Shown one piece after another: positions 1 to 5,937 of a DNA stretch of 6,618 bases (position 1 is the stretch's first letter; each line of letters opens with the position of its first letter). The stretch is from NCBI GenBank assembly GCA_001873675.1, contig MNZP01000154.1:1-6618 (forward strand), given 5' to 3'. The position numbers and the translations under genes are program-made. The stretch comes from Syntrophaceae bacterium CG2_30_49_12. Lineage in GTDB: Bacteria > Desulfobacterota > Syntrophia > Syntrophales > CG2-30-49-12. Below the pieces are notes generated by a model. The model ran no database searches. It was not told the origin of the DNA and saw nothing but the letters and a program-made list of their open reading frames with translations.

Positions 1-1
1 T

Positions 2-313
2 ATTGGCAGACATTTCCCCGATACGGATCCCGCTTACAGGGACATGTCCAGCCTGAAACTCCTCTCCCAGGTGGGAGATTTGGCAGAAAAAAAGGGTTAT
101 GCGGTAAATAATGTGGACTCGACAGTTGTTCTCGAAAGGCCGAAGTTGCAAGGGTATATCCACGAAATGGCGATAAATATTGCCGGTACATTAAACATTC
201 CCGTAGCGAGTGTCAATATCAAGGCCACGACAAATGAAGGTATGGGTTTTGTTGGGCGTAATGAGGGGCTGGCGGCATTTGCCGTGGTGACCATCAGGGA
301 AAAAGAAGATTGA
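2..313 (+). CDS. ispF: 2-C-methyl-D-erythritol 2,4-cyclodiphosphate synthase, 5'-truncated by window edge
   Basis: IspF converts CDP-methylerythritol 2-phosphate to methylerythritol 2,4-cyclodiphosphate with release of CMP, in the cytosolic MEP pathway of isoprenoid synthesis. The frame is open from base 2 and gives 103 residues before TGA at 311-313; the family is usually about 155-160 residues, so roughly 55 N-terminal residues, including the zinc-binding Asp/His residues, lie outside the window. Visible family signatures are IGRHFPDTDPAYRD at the very start, KKGYAVNNVDSTVV in the middle, and the C-terminal KATTNEGMGFVGRNEGLAAF, which holds the nucleotide-contacting Thr pair and the metal-binding Glu of the TTxE motif. 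The ATG at 44 is an internal Met, not the start, because homology extends upstream of it. Nothing suggests damage. It is a core gene and probably marks the chromosomal edge of the accessory cluster to its right. Confidence 0.95.
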   Translation: MGRHFPDTDPAYRDMSSLKLLSQVGDLAEKKGYAVNNVDSTVVLERPKLQGYIHEMAINIAGTLNIPVASVNIKATTNEGMGFVGRNEGLAAFAVVTIREKED

Positions 314-366
314 GGATTTCTGAAAAACCTCTTGCACCAATTTGACCAATTATGATTTCAGAATAC

Positions 367-373
367 GGGGGAG
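367..373 (+). promoter_or_regulatory. Shine-Dalgarno-like GGGGGAG before the small ORF
   Basis: GGGGGAG lies three bases upstream of the ATG at 377. The purine run fits a ribosome-binding site, although the spacing is shorter than the usual 5-9 bases. An in-frame TGA at 353-355 means the ORF cannot start much earlier. This is the main support for the small ORF being translated. Confidence 0.4.
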
Positions 374-376
374 AAT

Positions 377-583
377 ATGCCAGCGATTGCATCGCTCGAA
401 GATTTAAAAGCCGCCCAGAAAGATCTTCTGGAAGCGAAGTATCTGGATGAGTTGAAGGCTGTATTTAAGAAATGGCGCAGGATAAGTTGGAAGAATGTCT
501 GCAAGCTGTGGTTACAGGAACGCACCCCAGAACAACTGAAAGGTGAGGGTAATGAGAATACTAATTCACGTTTCAAGGCCTGA
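377..583 (+). CDS. Small hypothetical protein, 68 aa
   Basis: I do not recognise this protein. It is a charged, Lys-rich, probably helical 68-residue product: residues 5-33 (ASLEDLKAAQKDLLEAKYLD and onward) have the spacing of an amphipathic helix, followed by a Trp-rich stretch (KKWRRISWKNVCKLWLQ, about residues 31-47) and a polar tail. There is no signal peptide, membrane segment or metal-binding motif. GGGGGAG sits just before the ATG. It lies 63 bases after ispF and 49 bases before the RadC gene, so it could be the first gene of the cluster, a leftover of a degraded gene, or a chance ORF. The strand and the ribosome-binding site favour a real gene, but there is no homology support. If it is not a gene, 314-632 is an intergenic stretch in which I see no RNA gene or clear terminator. 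Confidence 0.4.
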   Translation: MPAIASLEDLKAAQKDLLEAKYLDELKAVFKKWRRISWKNVCKLWLQERTPEQLKGEGNENTNSRFKA

Positions 584-632
584 CACATTTTAAATACGCC
601 TGTGCTCTACTCAACCATATTTTAATAGTTAA

Positions 633-1352
633 ATGAAATCCGATTCGGAAAAACCCCATTATTTCGGTCATAGAAAACGTCTCCGGGAGAGATTTGAGAA
701 GACTGGTCTCAGTTCCTTCCAAGATTATGAAGCTGTAGAACTCCTTCTGACATTAGCGATTCCCCGAAAGGATGTAAAAGACTCTGCCAAAGAGGCCATC
801 AAAAAATTTGGATCTTTCCGTGGTGTCCTCGATGCCTCGGTTGAGGAATTAAAGAGGATCCCTGGGATAGGTGAAGCAGCTCCGTTGGCTATTCGTTTCA
901 TTAAAGAGGCCGCCAATCTTTATCTACAGCCAAAAAGTTCTTCCGACCTAACATTAAAAAGAAGCGAACCTGAAACTATCTCTTTGGAAGATCCACAGAT
1001 ACTTTATGACTATTGTAAAGCTGCACTTGGTACTCAACCCAATGAAACATTCAAAGTCATACATCTCAATAGCCGTTTTCAAGTAATTGACCTGCAGACC
1101 TTGAGCGAAGGAACAATAGATAGAGCGGCAGTCTATCCCCGTAGAGTTATGGAGGAGGCTCTGAAAAGGAAAGCCTCCATTATAGTAATTGTGCACAATC
1201 ATCCTGACGGTAATACCACTCCATCAGATCATGACAAAACCCTCACGCGAGCACTGGTTCTTGCAGCCAAGACACTCAACATTACTGTTTTCGACCATCT
1301 CATAGTCTCTAAAGATGAAGTCTTTAGCTTTCGGGCACAAGGTCTGCTTTAA
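633..1352 (+). CDS. radC: RadC family protein (HhH plus JAMM/MPN+ domain)
   Basis: This is a full-length RadC-family protein of 239 residues, close to the usual 220-230. The N-terminal part shows the family opening HYFGHRKRLRERFEKTG (residues 9-25), a helical region with IPRKDVKD (43-50), and a helix-hairpin-helix-like ELKRIPGIGEAAP (72-84). The C-terminal JAMM/MPN+ domain carries HNHPDGNTTPSDHD (188-201), with predicted zinc ligands His188, His190 and Asp201 plus Ser198; Glu138 in NETFKVIHLN is the likely catalytic acid. The fold is that of metalloproteases and deubiquitinases, but the biochemical activity of RadC is not settled and the old 'DNA repair' label is doubtful. An in-frame TAA at 630-632 touches the ATG, so the start cannot lie upstream; no good Shine-Dalgarno is visible. 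Its stop overlaps the next start as TAATG, so it is probably coupled to the helicase-nuclease. RadC homologues are common in mobile and defence loci. Confidence 0.9.
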   Translation: MKSDSEKPHYFGHRKRLRERFEKTGLSSFQDYEAVELLLTLAIPRKDVKDSAKEAIKKFGSFRGVLDASVEELKRIPGIGEAAPLAIRFIKEAANLYLQPKSSSDLTLKRSEPETISLEDPQILYDYCKAALGTQPNETFKVIHLNSRFQVIDLQTLSEGTIDRAAVYPRRVMEEALKRKASIIVIVHNHPDGNTTPSDHDKTLTRALVLAAKTLNITVFDHLIVSKDEVFSFRAQGLL

Positions 1353-1354
1353 TG
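1350..1354 (+). promoter_or_regulatory. TAATG stop-start overlap, radC to helicase-nuclease
   Basis: The radC stop TAA (1350-1352) shares its last base with the ATG (1352-1354) of the helicase-nuclease gene. Only a weak AAGG (1339-1342) precedes it, so translation of the second gene probably relies on ribosomes finishing radC. This suggests coordinated dosage of the two products. Confidence 0.75.
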
Positions 1355-4231
1355 AGTGTTTCCGACAAAATCATTGATGCATTTCCTGATCTGAATACAA
1401 CTCAGGTCGGGGCGGTTGGACATACCGAAGGCCCTGTCCTAATTATTGCTGGTCCTGGTTCTGGAAAGACTCTGGTTCTCGTCGTCAGAGCTCTTAACGT
1501 TCTTCTTCAAGAACTTGCCGAGCCTCGGGAGATGCTCATCTGCACTTTTACCGAAAAAACAGCCTTCGAGTTGCGAGACCGTATATCCGCAGCTGCCAAG
1601 AAGATCAACTATCCCGGCGACCTTTCGGACCTCCTCGTTGGTACCATTCATAGTATTTGTAACGATTTCTTGATGACTTATAGACACCTCACTCCTCTTG
1701 GCAACAATTATGAAGTCCTTGATGAGCTTACTCAACTCCTCTTCCTCTATGACAATTTTGATGAAATTATCGGTATTGATGTGGATGGAAAATATCTTAA
1801 TCGATGGACGACAAGGTGGACCTCTATCGAAGGTACCCGCAGCTATTTCGATAAGATAACGGAAGAGTTAGTCGAACCTGACGAACTCTTAAAGGCATCT
1901 GATCCTTTTATCCAGGCTATCGGCGCTGCTTATCTCGCTTACGAGAATGCCTTGTGGGAAAAAAATTGTATTGATTTTGCTCATCAACAAAAGCTCTGTT
2001 ACCGCCTTCTTCAGAATCTAAGAGCATGCGAAGGCATCAAAAGAAAAATCAAATATGTAATGGTGGATGAATATCAAGATACCAACTATATTCAGGAACA
2101 GCTCCTTCTTCTTTTAGCGAGTCCACAAAATAACATCTGCGTGGTCGGGGATGAGGATCAAAGTATTTACAGGTTTCGTGGCGCTACGGTACGAAACATC
2201 CTTGAATTCTCAAGAAATTATCCTGATTGCAAGATTCGTAAATTGACGATTAATTACCGTTCTCATGAGAAGATTATACGAGACTACAATAAATTCATGG
2301 TGAGCCACGATTGGAGTAACCCTGGATCAGATTTCCAGTTCCGATACCCCAAAGAGATCACCGCAGACCCCGAAGGTAAATTCCCAGAATATCCCGCAGT
2401 TTTGTCCATCTGGGGTGAATCCAAAAACGACGAGGGAAACCGGGTGGCAGACCTTATCTCTTTCCTGAAAGAGAATCGGATTATTCAAGACTACAGTCAG
2501 GTGGCCTTGTTCTTACACAGTGTGCGGATGGAACACAGCGGGCACTATCTTCAAGCCTTGCAAGGCAAAGGAATTCCTGCCTTTTGCCCGCGTGCTCGGG
2601 GTTATTTTGATAACGAAGAAATCCGACATATGGTGGCCTGCTTTGCGATCTTGCTCGGATATTATGGTGATAGGCGAGGCGAGGTAAAAGGTAAGGATCT
2701 CAGCGAAATGGCGGGCTATGTAGATGAATGTCTCGTTGAACTTGGCCGGAACTTCGGGTCTCCCCATCTCCTTTCAGCCTGTATCCAGGAATTTGAAGGC
2801 GAGATCAGGGAATTACAGGAGGGTGAAACCCTTGATCGAAGGCTGGCCGATTACTTCTATCATTTTTTAGCCCATGAACCATTCTCTTCCATGGTCAAGA
2901 ATGAGAACAGGGCACGTAACCTTGCAATCTTCTCTCAACTGCTGAACATTTTTCAAAATTACTATCATTACACCGTCGTCTCTTATCGGAACAGGGATTA
3001 TCTCCGCCTTCATTTTTTCAATAGCTTCCTCCGTTTGCTCTACATTGGAGGTATTAACGAGTATGAAGACCCGGATCAACCCTTTCCAAAAGGGTATGTC
3101 CAGGTGATGACCATCCATCAGGCAAAAGGATTGGAATTTCCGGTGGTCGTCGTTGATTCCCTCGATAAACAACTCTCTTCTCCAAAAGATGTGGATAGAC
3201 ACCTATCACCATATTATCACCGAGAACCTTTCGAGCCAGAAAACAGAATAACCGGCTTCGACCGAATGCGGCTCCACTATGTTGCCTTTTCACGGGCGGA
3301 GAAGATACTGGTCCTCACTTCAACAGAGCAGCCCAAATCATACTTTAATCCTATTTGGCAGGGTTTGCAACAATGGCCATATGTGAGGCAGGATCTCTTG
3401 AAATCACTCTTCTTCCGCCTGAGAAGCCGCATGCCTTTAAAAAAGACCTTTAGTTTTACCAGCGATCTAAAGGTTTTTGAAACCTGCCCAAGGCAGTACC
3501 AGTTCTTTCGAGACCATGACTTCACACCTTCCCGATCAGCCGAAATCTTCTTTGGGGCCTTGGTGCATCAGACCATCGAAGACATCCATCGTTGGGTTCT
3601 GGAGAGAGGGGAAACGGAGTTAGGGGAGAGTAAGATTAAGGAAATGTTCGGTTTCAATTTCCGCCATCTTGTTGCCAGAGGTATTCGCCCGATTGGAGAG
3701 ACACAACGTGCTAACGCATTTTCCCAGGTCATGGACTATTTTAATCAAAATCAGGGTGAGATGGAACGTATCGTTAAGACCGAAGTCGATGTATCCGTTG
3801 AGAAGGATAGCTACATCCTTATGGGTAAGATTGATCTTCTTTTAGGTGTTGATGACAAATTAGAACTGCTCGACTTTAAATCACAGCCTCGTCCCCTTAA
3901 GGATGATTCCAGACTCGATAGTTACTATAAACAACTCTGCATTTACGCTCATATCCTTGAACGGCGTTATGGCAAGAGGGCAGAAAGGCTCCTTCTTTAT
4001 TGGACTGGTGAACCGCGGCGAGAAGATGCTTTAATGGAATTCCCATATCGTCCTGAGATTGTGGACGAAGCGGGTTTGCATTTTGACCATGTGGTTGAAC
4101 AGATTCTCAACAAAAACTATGATATAAAAAAAGTGCCCGAACGAAAGGTTTGTAAAGAGTGTGACCTTCGGGTATATTGTGGCCGAGAAGGGGTGATCCA
4201 ATTGGGTGAGAAAGAAATAGGAGACAGATGA
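1352..4231 (+). CDS. UvrD/PcrA-like SF1A helicase fused to RecB/AddB-type Fe-S nuclease
   Basis: A 959-residue predicted DNA motor-nuclease. Helicase motifs in order: Walker A AGPGSGKT (33-40), Ia TFTEKTAFELRDRI (65-78), GTIHSIC (97-103), Walker B VMVDEYQDTNYIQ (236-248), III VVGDEDQSIYRFRGA (264-278), IV LTINYRS (298-304), V VMTIHQAKGLEFPVVVV (585-601), VI LHYVAFSRAEKILVLT (641-656). The C-terminal third is a PD-(D/E)XK nuclease of the RecB family: His739 (GALVHQTIE), Asp828 (GKIDLL), Asp841-x-Lys843 (LLDFKS) and Gln861/Tyr865 (QLxxY). The 13-residue spacing between the two Asp matches E. coli RecB. Cys712 together with Cys934-x2-Cys937-x5-Cys943 matches the 4Fe-4S nuclease staple of AddB and Cas4. 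Every key residue is present, so it is probably active as an ATP-driven 3'-5' translocase and nuclease. The single-chain motor plus nuclease plan recalls mycobacterial AdnA/AdnB. No recC/addA/addB partner is visible, so a role in the neighbouring defence-like cluster is more likely than housekeeping recombination. Confidence 0.93.
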   Translation: MSVSDKIIDAFPDLNTTQVGAVGHTEGPVLIIAGPGSGKTLVLVVRALNVLLQELAEPREMLICTFTEKTAFELRDRISAAAKKINYPGDLSDLLVGTIHSICNDFLMTYRHLTPLGNNYEVLDELTQLLFLYDNFDEIIGIDVDGKYLNRWTTRWTSIEGTRSYFDKITEELVEPDELLKASDPFIQAIGAAYLAYENALWEKNCIDFAHQQKLCYRLLQNLRACEGIKRKIKYVMVDEYQDTNYIQEQLLLLLASPQNNICVVGDEDQSIYRFRGATVRNILEFSRNYPDCKIRKLTINYRSHEKIIRDYNKFMVSHDWSNPGSDFQFRYPKEITADPEGKFPEYPAVLSIWGESKNDEGNRVADLISFLKENRIIQDYSQVALFLHSVRMEHSGHYLQALQGKGIPAFCPRARGYFDNEEIRHMVACFAILLGYYGDRRGEVKGKDLSEMAGYVDECLVELGRNFGSPHLLSACIQEFEGEIRELQEGETLDRRLADYFYHFLAHEPFSSMVKNENRARNLAIFSQLLNIFQNYYHYTVVSYRNRDYLRLHFFNSFLRLLYIGGINEYEDPDQPFPKGYVQVMTIHQAKGLEFPVVVVDSLDKQLSSPKDVDRHLSPYYHREPFEPENRITGFDRMRLHYVAFSRAEKILVLTSTEQPKSYFNPIWQGLQQWPYVRQDLLKSLFFRLRSRMPLKKTFSFTSDLKVFETCPRQYQFFRDHDFTPSRSAEIFFGALVHQTIEDIHRWVLERGETELGESKIKEMFGFNFRHLVARGIRPIGETQRANAFSQVMDYFNQNQGEMERIVKTEVDVSVEKDSYILMGKIDLLLGVDDKLELLDFKSQPRPLKDDSRLDSYYKQLCIYAHILERRYGKRAERLLLYWTGEPRREDALMEFPYRPEIVDEAGLHFDHVVEQILNKNYDIKKVPERKVCKECDLRVYCGREGVIQLGEKEIGDR
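4219..4224 (+). promoter_or_regulatory. AGGAGA ribosome-binding site and ATGA overlap
   Basis: AGGAGA lies inside the end of the helicase-nuclease gene, three bases before the ATG at 4228. That ATG overlaps the helicase stop as ATGA (4228-4231). The site supports 4228 as the start of the AlbA_2/GHKL gene and indicates translational coupling. Confidence 0.75.
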
Positions 4232-5697
4232 AACAAACAGACCTTGATATCCTTCTCTGGGAAGGAGAAGGCTCAATGTTGGAATATAAGGAGTCCCCCT
4301 CTTCTTCATTTGCCCGGGACCTCGTCTCCTTCGCTAACAGTTCAGGAGGAAAGATCCTTCTGGGAGTCCGTGACGATGGAACGGTTGTCGGGGTCAGAGA
4401 CAGTAATAAGTTACGAGCCCAAATCCAGGACATTGCCAGAAACTGCGATCCTCCGGTAAAGATTCTAATTGAGACGGTGGGAAAAGTAACGGTGATAACC
4501 GTCCGGGAGAGCGAAAGTAAACCCGTCCAATGCCGTGAAGGGTTTTTCTGGCGTCAAGGAGCAGTTACTCAGAAGCTCTCACGCGATGAGATACGAGATT
4601 TTTTCCGAATCGAAGGAGCCATCCGCTTTGATCTAACCGTTTGCCCGAAATTCCGTTACCCTGAGGACTTCGACCGTGAAAAATTTGATGCCTGGATTAG
4701 ACAAAGCCGAATCACTCCAAGAAGAAAGATTGATGATGTCCTGGTGAATATTGAGGTCGCTGAGCGTGCCGGGAAGCGTCTCGTCTTTCGAAATGCAGGA
4801 GTTCTCTTCTTCGCTAAGGATGTTAGACATTTCTTCCCTCAGTCCTATATTACGTGCCTTCTTTCAAAAGGAACGGACAAGGTTAATATTCTGGATCGTA
4901 AAGATTTCGCCGGTGGTCTGGTAAGCGACATCGAGGAAAGCCTGCGGTTTGTTGAGAGGAACACACGGACTGGCTACCGCATCGAAAAGTTGAGGCGCGA
5001 AGATATTCCTGAATACCCCATGCGAGCCCTGCGTGAAGCCATTACAAATGCTGTCATGCACCGGGACTACTTCGAAGCTGGGGCAAATGTCTTCGTTGAA
5101 ATTTATGACGATCGGATTGAGATCAGTAACCCCGGAGGCCTGCCAAAGGGGTTGAGCAGAGAAGAACTTGGCACTCGCAGTGTGAGAAGAAATCCGCTTA
5201 TCGCTGACCTTCTTCATCGGATTGCTTTAATTGAAAAGGCAGGGACAGGAATCCGGCGTATGATTGAAGACGCAAGGAAGCAGGAGTGTCCTGAACCAAA
5301 ATTCAAAGTGAATGGGTTCTTTACAGCGACCTTCTGGCCAAATGTTGAAATAGCCCGCAGGATTACCCCGCAACTTACCACGCAAGCCCCAGGGGAAGTC
5401 ACAGGGGAAGTTGGTGAGCAAGTCACCCCGCAAGTTACCCCCCAAGTCACCCCGCAAGCTACCCCGCAAGTTATAGCAGTCCTTGAAGTGGCCCAAACTG
5501 CCCAAAATCGAGAGGAATTGCAGAGAGCAGTTGGTCTAAGAGACCGTGAACACTTTCGCAAGACATACCTTGAGCCTTTGCTTGTGGCAGGCTGGCTTGA
5601 AATGACAATCCCAGATAAACCTCGAAGTCCGAAACAGCGTTACCGAACAACCGATCTGGGGCGTAAAGTACTGGAACGATGGAACGGAGGGAAATAG
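4228..5697 (+). CDS. AlbA_2 (Schlafen-type) / GHKL-like ATPase protein with winged-helix C-terminus
   Basis: A 489-residue protein of the COG2865 type ('putative transcriptional regulator, ATP-binding'). Residues 11-127 form an AlbA_2 domain: SMLEYKES (16-23) with the conserved Glu-x-Lys, then LVSFANSSGGKILLGVRDDG (32-51), GVRD (55-58) and the FFWRQGAVTQKL region (107-117). Residues about 262-370 form a GHKL-like ATP-binding domain: N-box EAITNAVMHRDY (270-281, with Glu270 and Asn274), DDRIEISNPGGLP (294-306) and glycine loop EKAGTGIRRM (336-345). Residues 380-415 are a repetitive TPQ/TPQV linker. The tail from about 416 (ELQRAVGLRDREHFRKTYLE) looks like the winged-helix, Fic-like C-terminal module often joined to this family. 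The cellular role is not established: such proteins are called regulators, but their frequency beside restriction and defence genes suggests a nucleotide-dependent sensor or accessory factor. It overlaps the helicase gene by four bases and abuts the next ORF. No key residue is missing. Confidence 0.88.
   Translation: MKQTDLDILLWEGEGSMLEYKESPSSSFARDLVSFANSSGGKILLGVRDDGTVVGVRDSNKLRAQIQDIARNCDPPVKILIETVGKVTVITVRESESKPVQCREGFFWRQGAVTQKLSRDEIRDFFRIEGAIRFDLTVCPKFRYPEDFDREKFDAWIRQSRITPRRKIDDVLVNIEVAERAGKRLVFRNAGVLFFAKDVRHFFPQSYITCLLSKGTDKVNILDRKDFAGGLVSDIEESLRFVERNTRTGYRIEKLRREDIPEYPMRALREAITNAVMHRDYFEAGANVFVEIYDDRIEISNPGGLPKGLSREELGTRSVRRNPLIADLLHRIALIEKAGTGIRRMIEDARKQECPEPKFKVNGFFTATFWPNVEIARRITPQLTTQAPGEVTGEVGEQVTPQVTPQVTPQATPQVIAVLEVAQTAQNREELQRAVGLRDREHFRKTYLEPLLVAGWLEMTIPDKPRSPKQRYRTTDLGRKVLERWNGGK
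5422..5472 (+). repeat. 12-bp tandem repeat coding VTPQ units
   Basis: About four and a quarter imperfect copies of a 12-base unit (GTCACCCCGCAA, with GTT/GCT and CCC/CCG variants) encode VTPQVTPQVTPQATPQV, residues 399-415 of the AlbA_2/GHKL protein. A degenerate flank from 5365 (TPQLTTQAPGEVTGEVGEQ) extends the low-complexity linker. The copy count is a multiple of three bases, so slippage would change linker length without a frameshift. Such TPQ linkers recur in this family. Confidence 0.9.
5685..5691 (+). promoter_or_regulatory. Strong Shine-Dalgarno (CGGAGGG) for the 79-aa ORF
   Basis: CGGAGGG ends six bases before the ATG at 5698 and lies within the last codons of the AlbA_2/GHKL gene, whose TAG (5695-5697) directly abuts that ATG. 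It is among the best ribosome-binding sites in the window, which indicates that the short methyltransferase-leader ORF is translated. Confidence 0.75.
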
Positions 5698-5937
5698 ATG
5701 GCAAAGATTGAAATTACTAAAACTGAGTTGGTTTGGCCGGGGAAATATAATGAAGATGGCACACGAAATGAAGTAGAGCGGGTAAACCTTCCCTTCCAGG
5801 TCATCGAGACTATCAATGAGATTCGTGCCACAAGAGAGGCGGCAAAGAAGCCAAAACAGAAATCCCTCTTCGATATATGGCAGGCCAAAGAAGTTGATAC
5901 GTTTGAGGAAGGTAAAATTGACAAAGGAGATTATTAA
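5698..5937 (+). CDS. 79-aa orphan N-terminal segment of a Type III-like DNA methyltransferase (truncated mod remnant or stand-alone domain)
   Basis: From memory of the family, MAKIEITKTELVWPGKYNED (residues 1-20) followed by RVNLPFQVIETINEIRATRE (about 29-48), KSLFDIW and DTFEEG closely resembles the leader of Type III-like site-specific DNA methyltransferases. In full-length members this leader runs straight into a W-x-N-x-LIWGDNL segment and the AdoMet-binding and DPPF/Y catalytic motifs. Here the frame instead ends GKIDKGDY and stops at 5935-5937, so no catalytic motif is present, and I see no methyltransferase continuation in the other two + frames through the junction. The strong ribosome-binding site, abutting stop/start with the upstream gene and intact reading frame indicate that it is made as a short protein. 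It may be a decaying remnant of a modification gene or a detached docking or DNA-reading piece. Any methylase activity is ruled out by the missing catalytic region. Confidence in the ORF is high; confidence in the homology is moderate. Confidence 0.72.
   Translation: MAKIEITKTELVWPGKYNEDGTRNEVERVNLPFQVIETINEIRATREAAKKPKQKSLFDIWQAKEVDTFEEGKIDKGDY
5923..5930 (+). promoter_or_regulatory. AAAGGAGA ribosome-binding site for the SIR2 gene
   Basis: AAAGGAGA lies within the last codons of the 79-aa ORF, seven bases before the ATG at 5938, which is ideal spacing. It fixes the SIR2-gene start and shows that the end of the short ORF doubles as the leader of the next gene. Confidence 0.8.

Noticed and set aside
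312..331. Possible hairpin GAGG...CCTC right after the ispF stop as a terminator
   Set aside because: The stem is short, needs a bulged base, and is not followed by a T-run, so it is not a credible intrinsic terminator.
332..356. Possible sigma-70 promoter (TTGCAC or TTGACC with TATGAT at 351-356)
   Set aside because: The -10-like hexamer is fair, but no -35 candidate lies at a 16-18 base spacing; TTGCAC gives only 13. Too weak to annotate.
595..623. AT-rich stretch before radC (TATTTT at 618-623) as a promoter
   Set aside because: A -10-like match in an AT-rich region is expected by chance and no -35 element stands at the right distance. A promoter here is plausible because radC opens the cluster, but the sequence does not show one.
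2867..3202. Reverse-strand ORF of 111 codons, and similar reverse ORFs at 4107-4433, 4864-5217 and 5214-5561
   Set aside because: They lie wholly inside strongly supported + strand genes with intact domain motifs, show no recognisable domains, and are readings of the opposite strand.
1352..4231. Gabija GajB or Cas4 as the identity of the helicase-nuclease
   Set aside because: GajB is a smaller UvrD-like protein paired with an OLD-family ATPase-nuclease (GajA), which is absent. Cas4 lacks a helicase, and no cas genes or arrays are present.
5422..5472. Short tandem repeats as a CRISPR array or an iteron-type origin
   Set aside because: The units are 12 bases, adjoining, without spacers, in frame, and encode a low-complexity protein linker known in this family.
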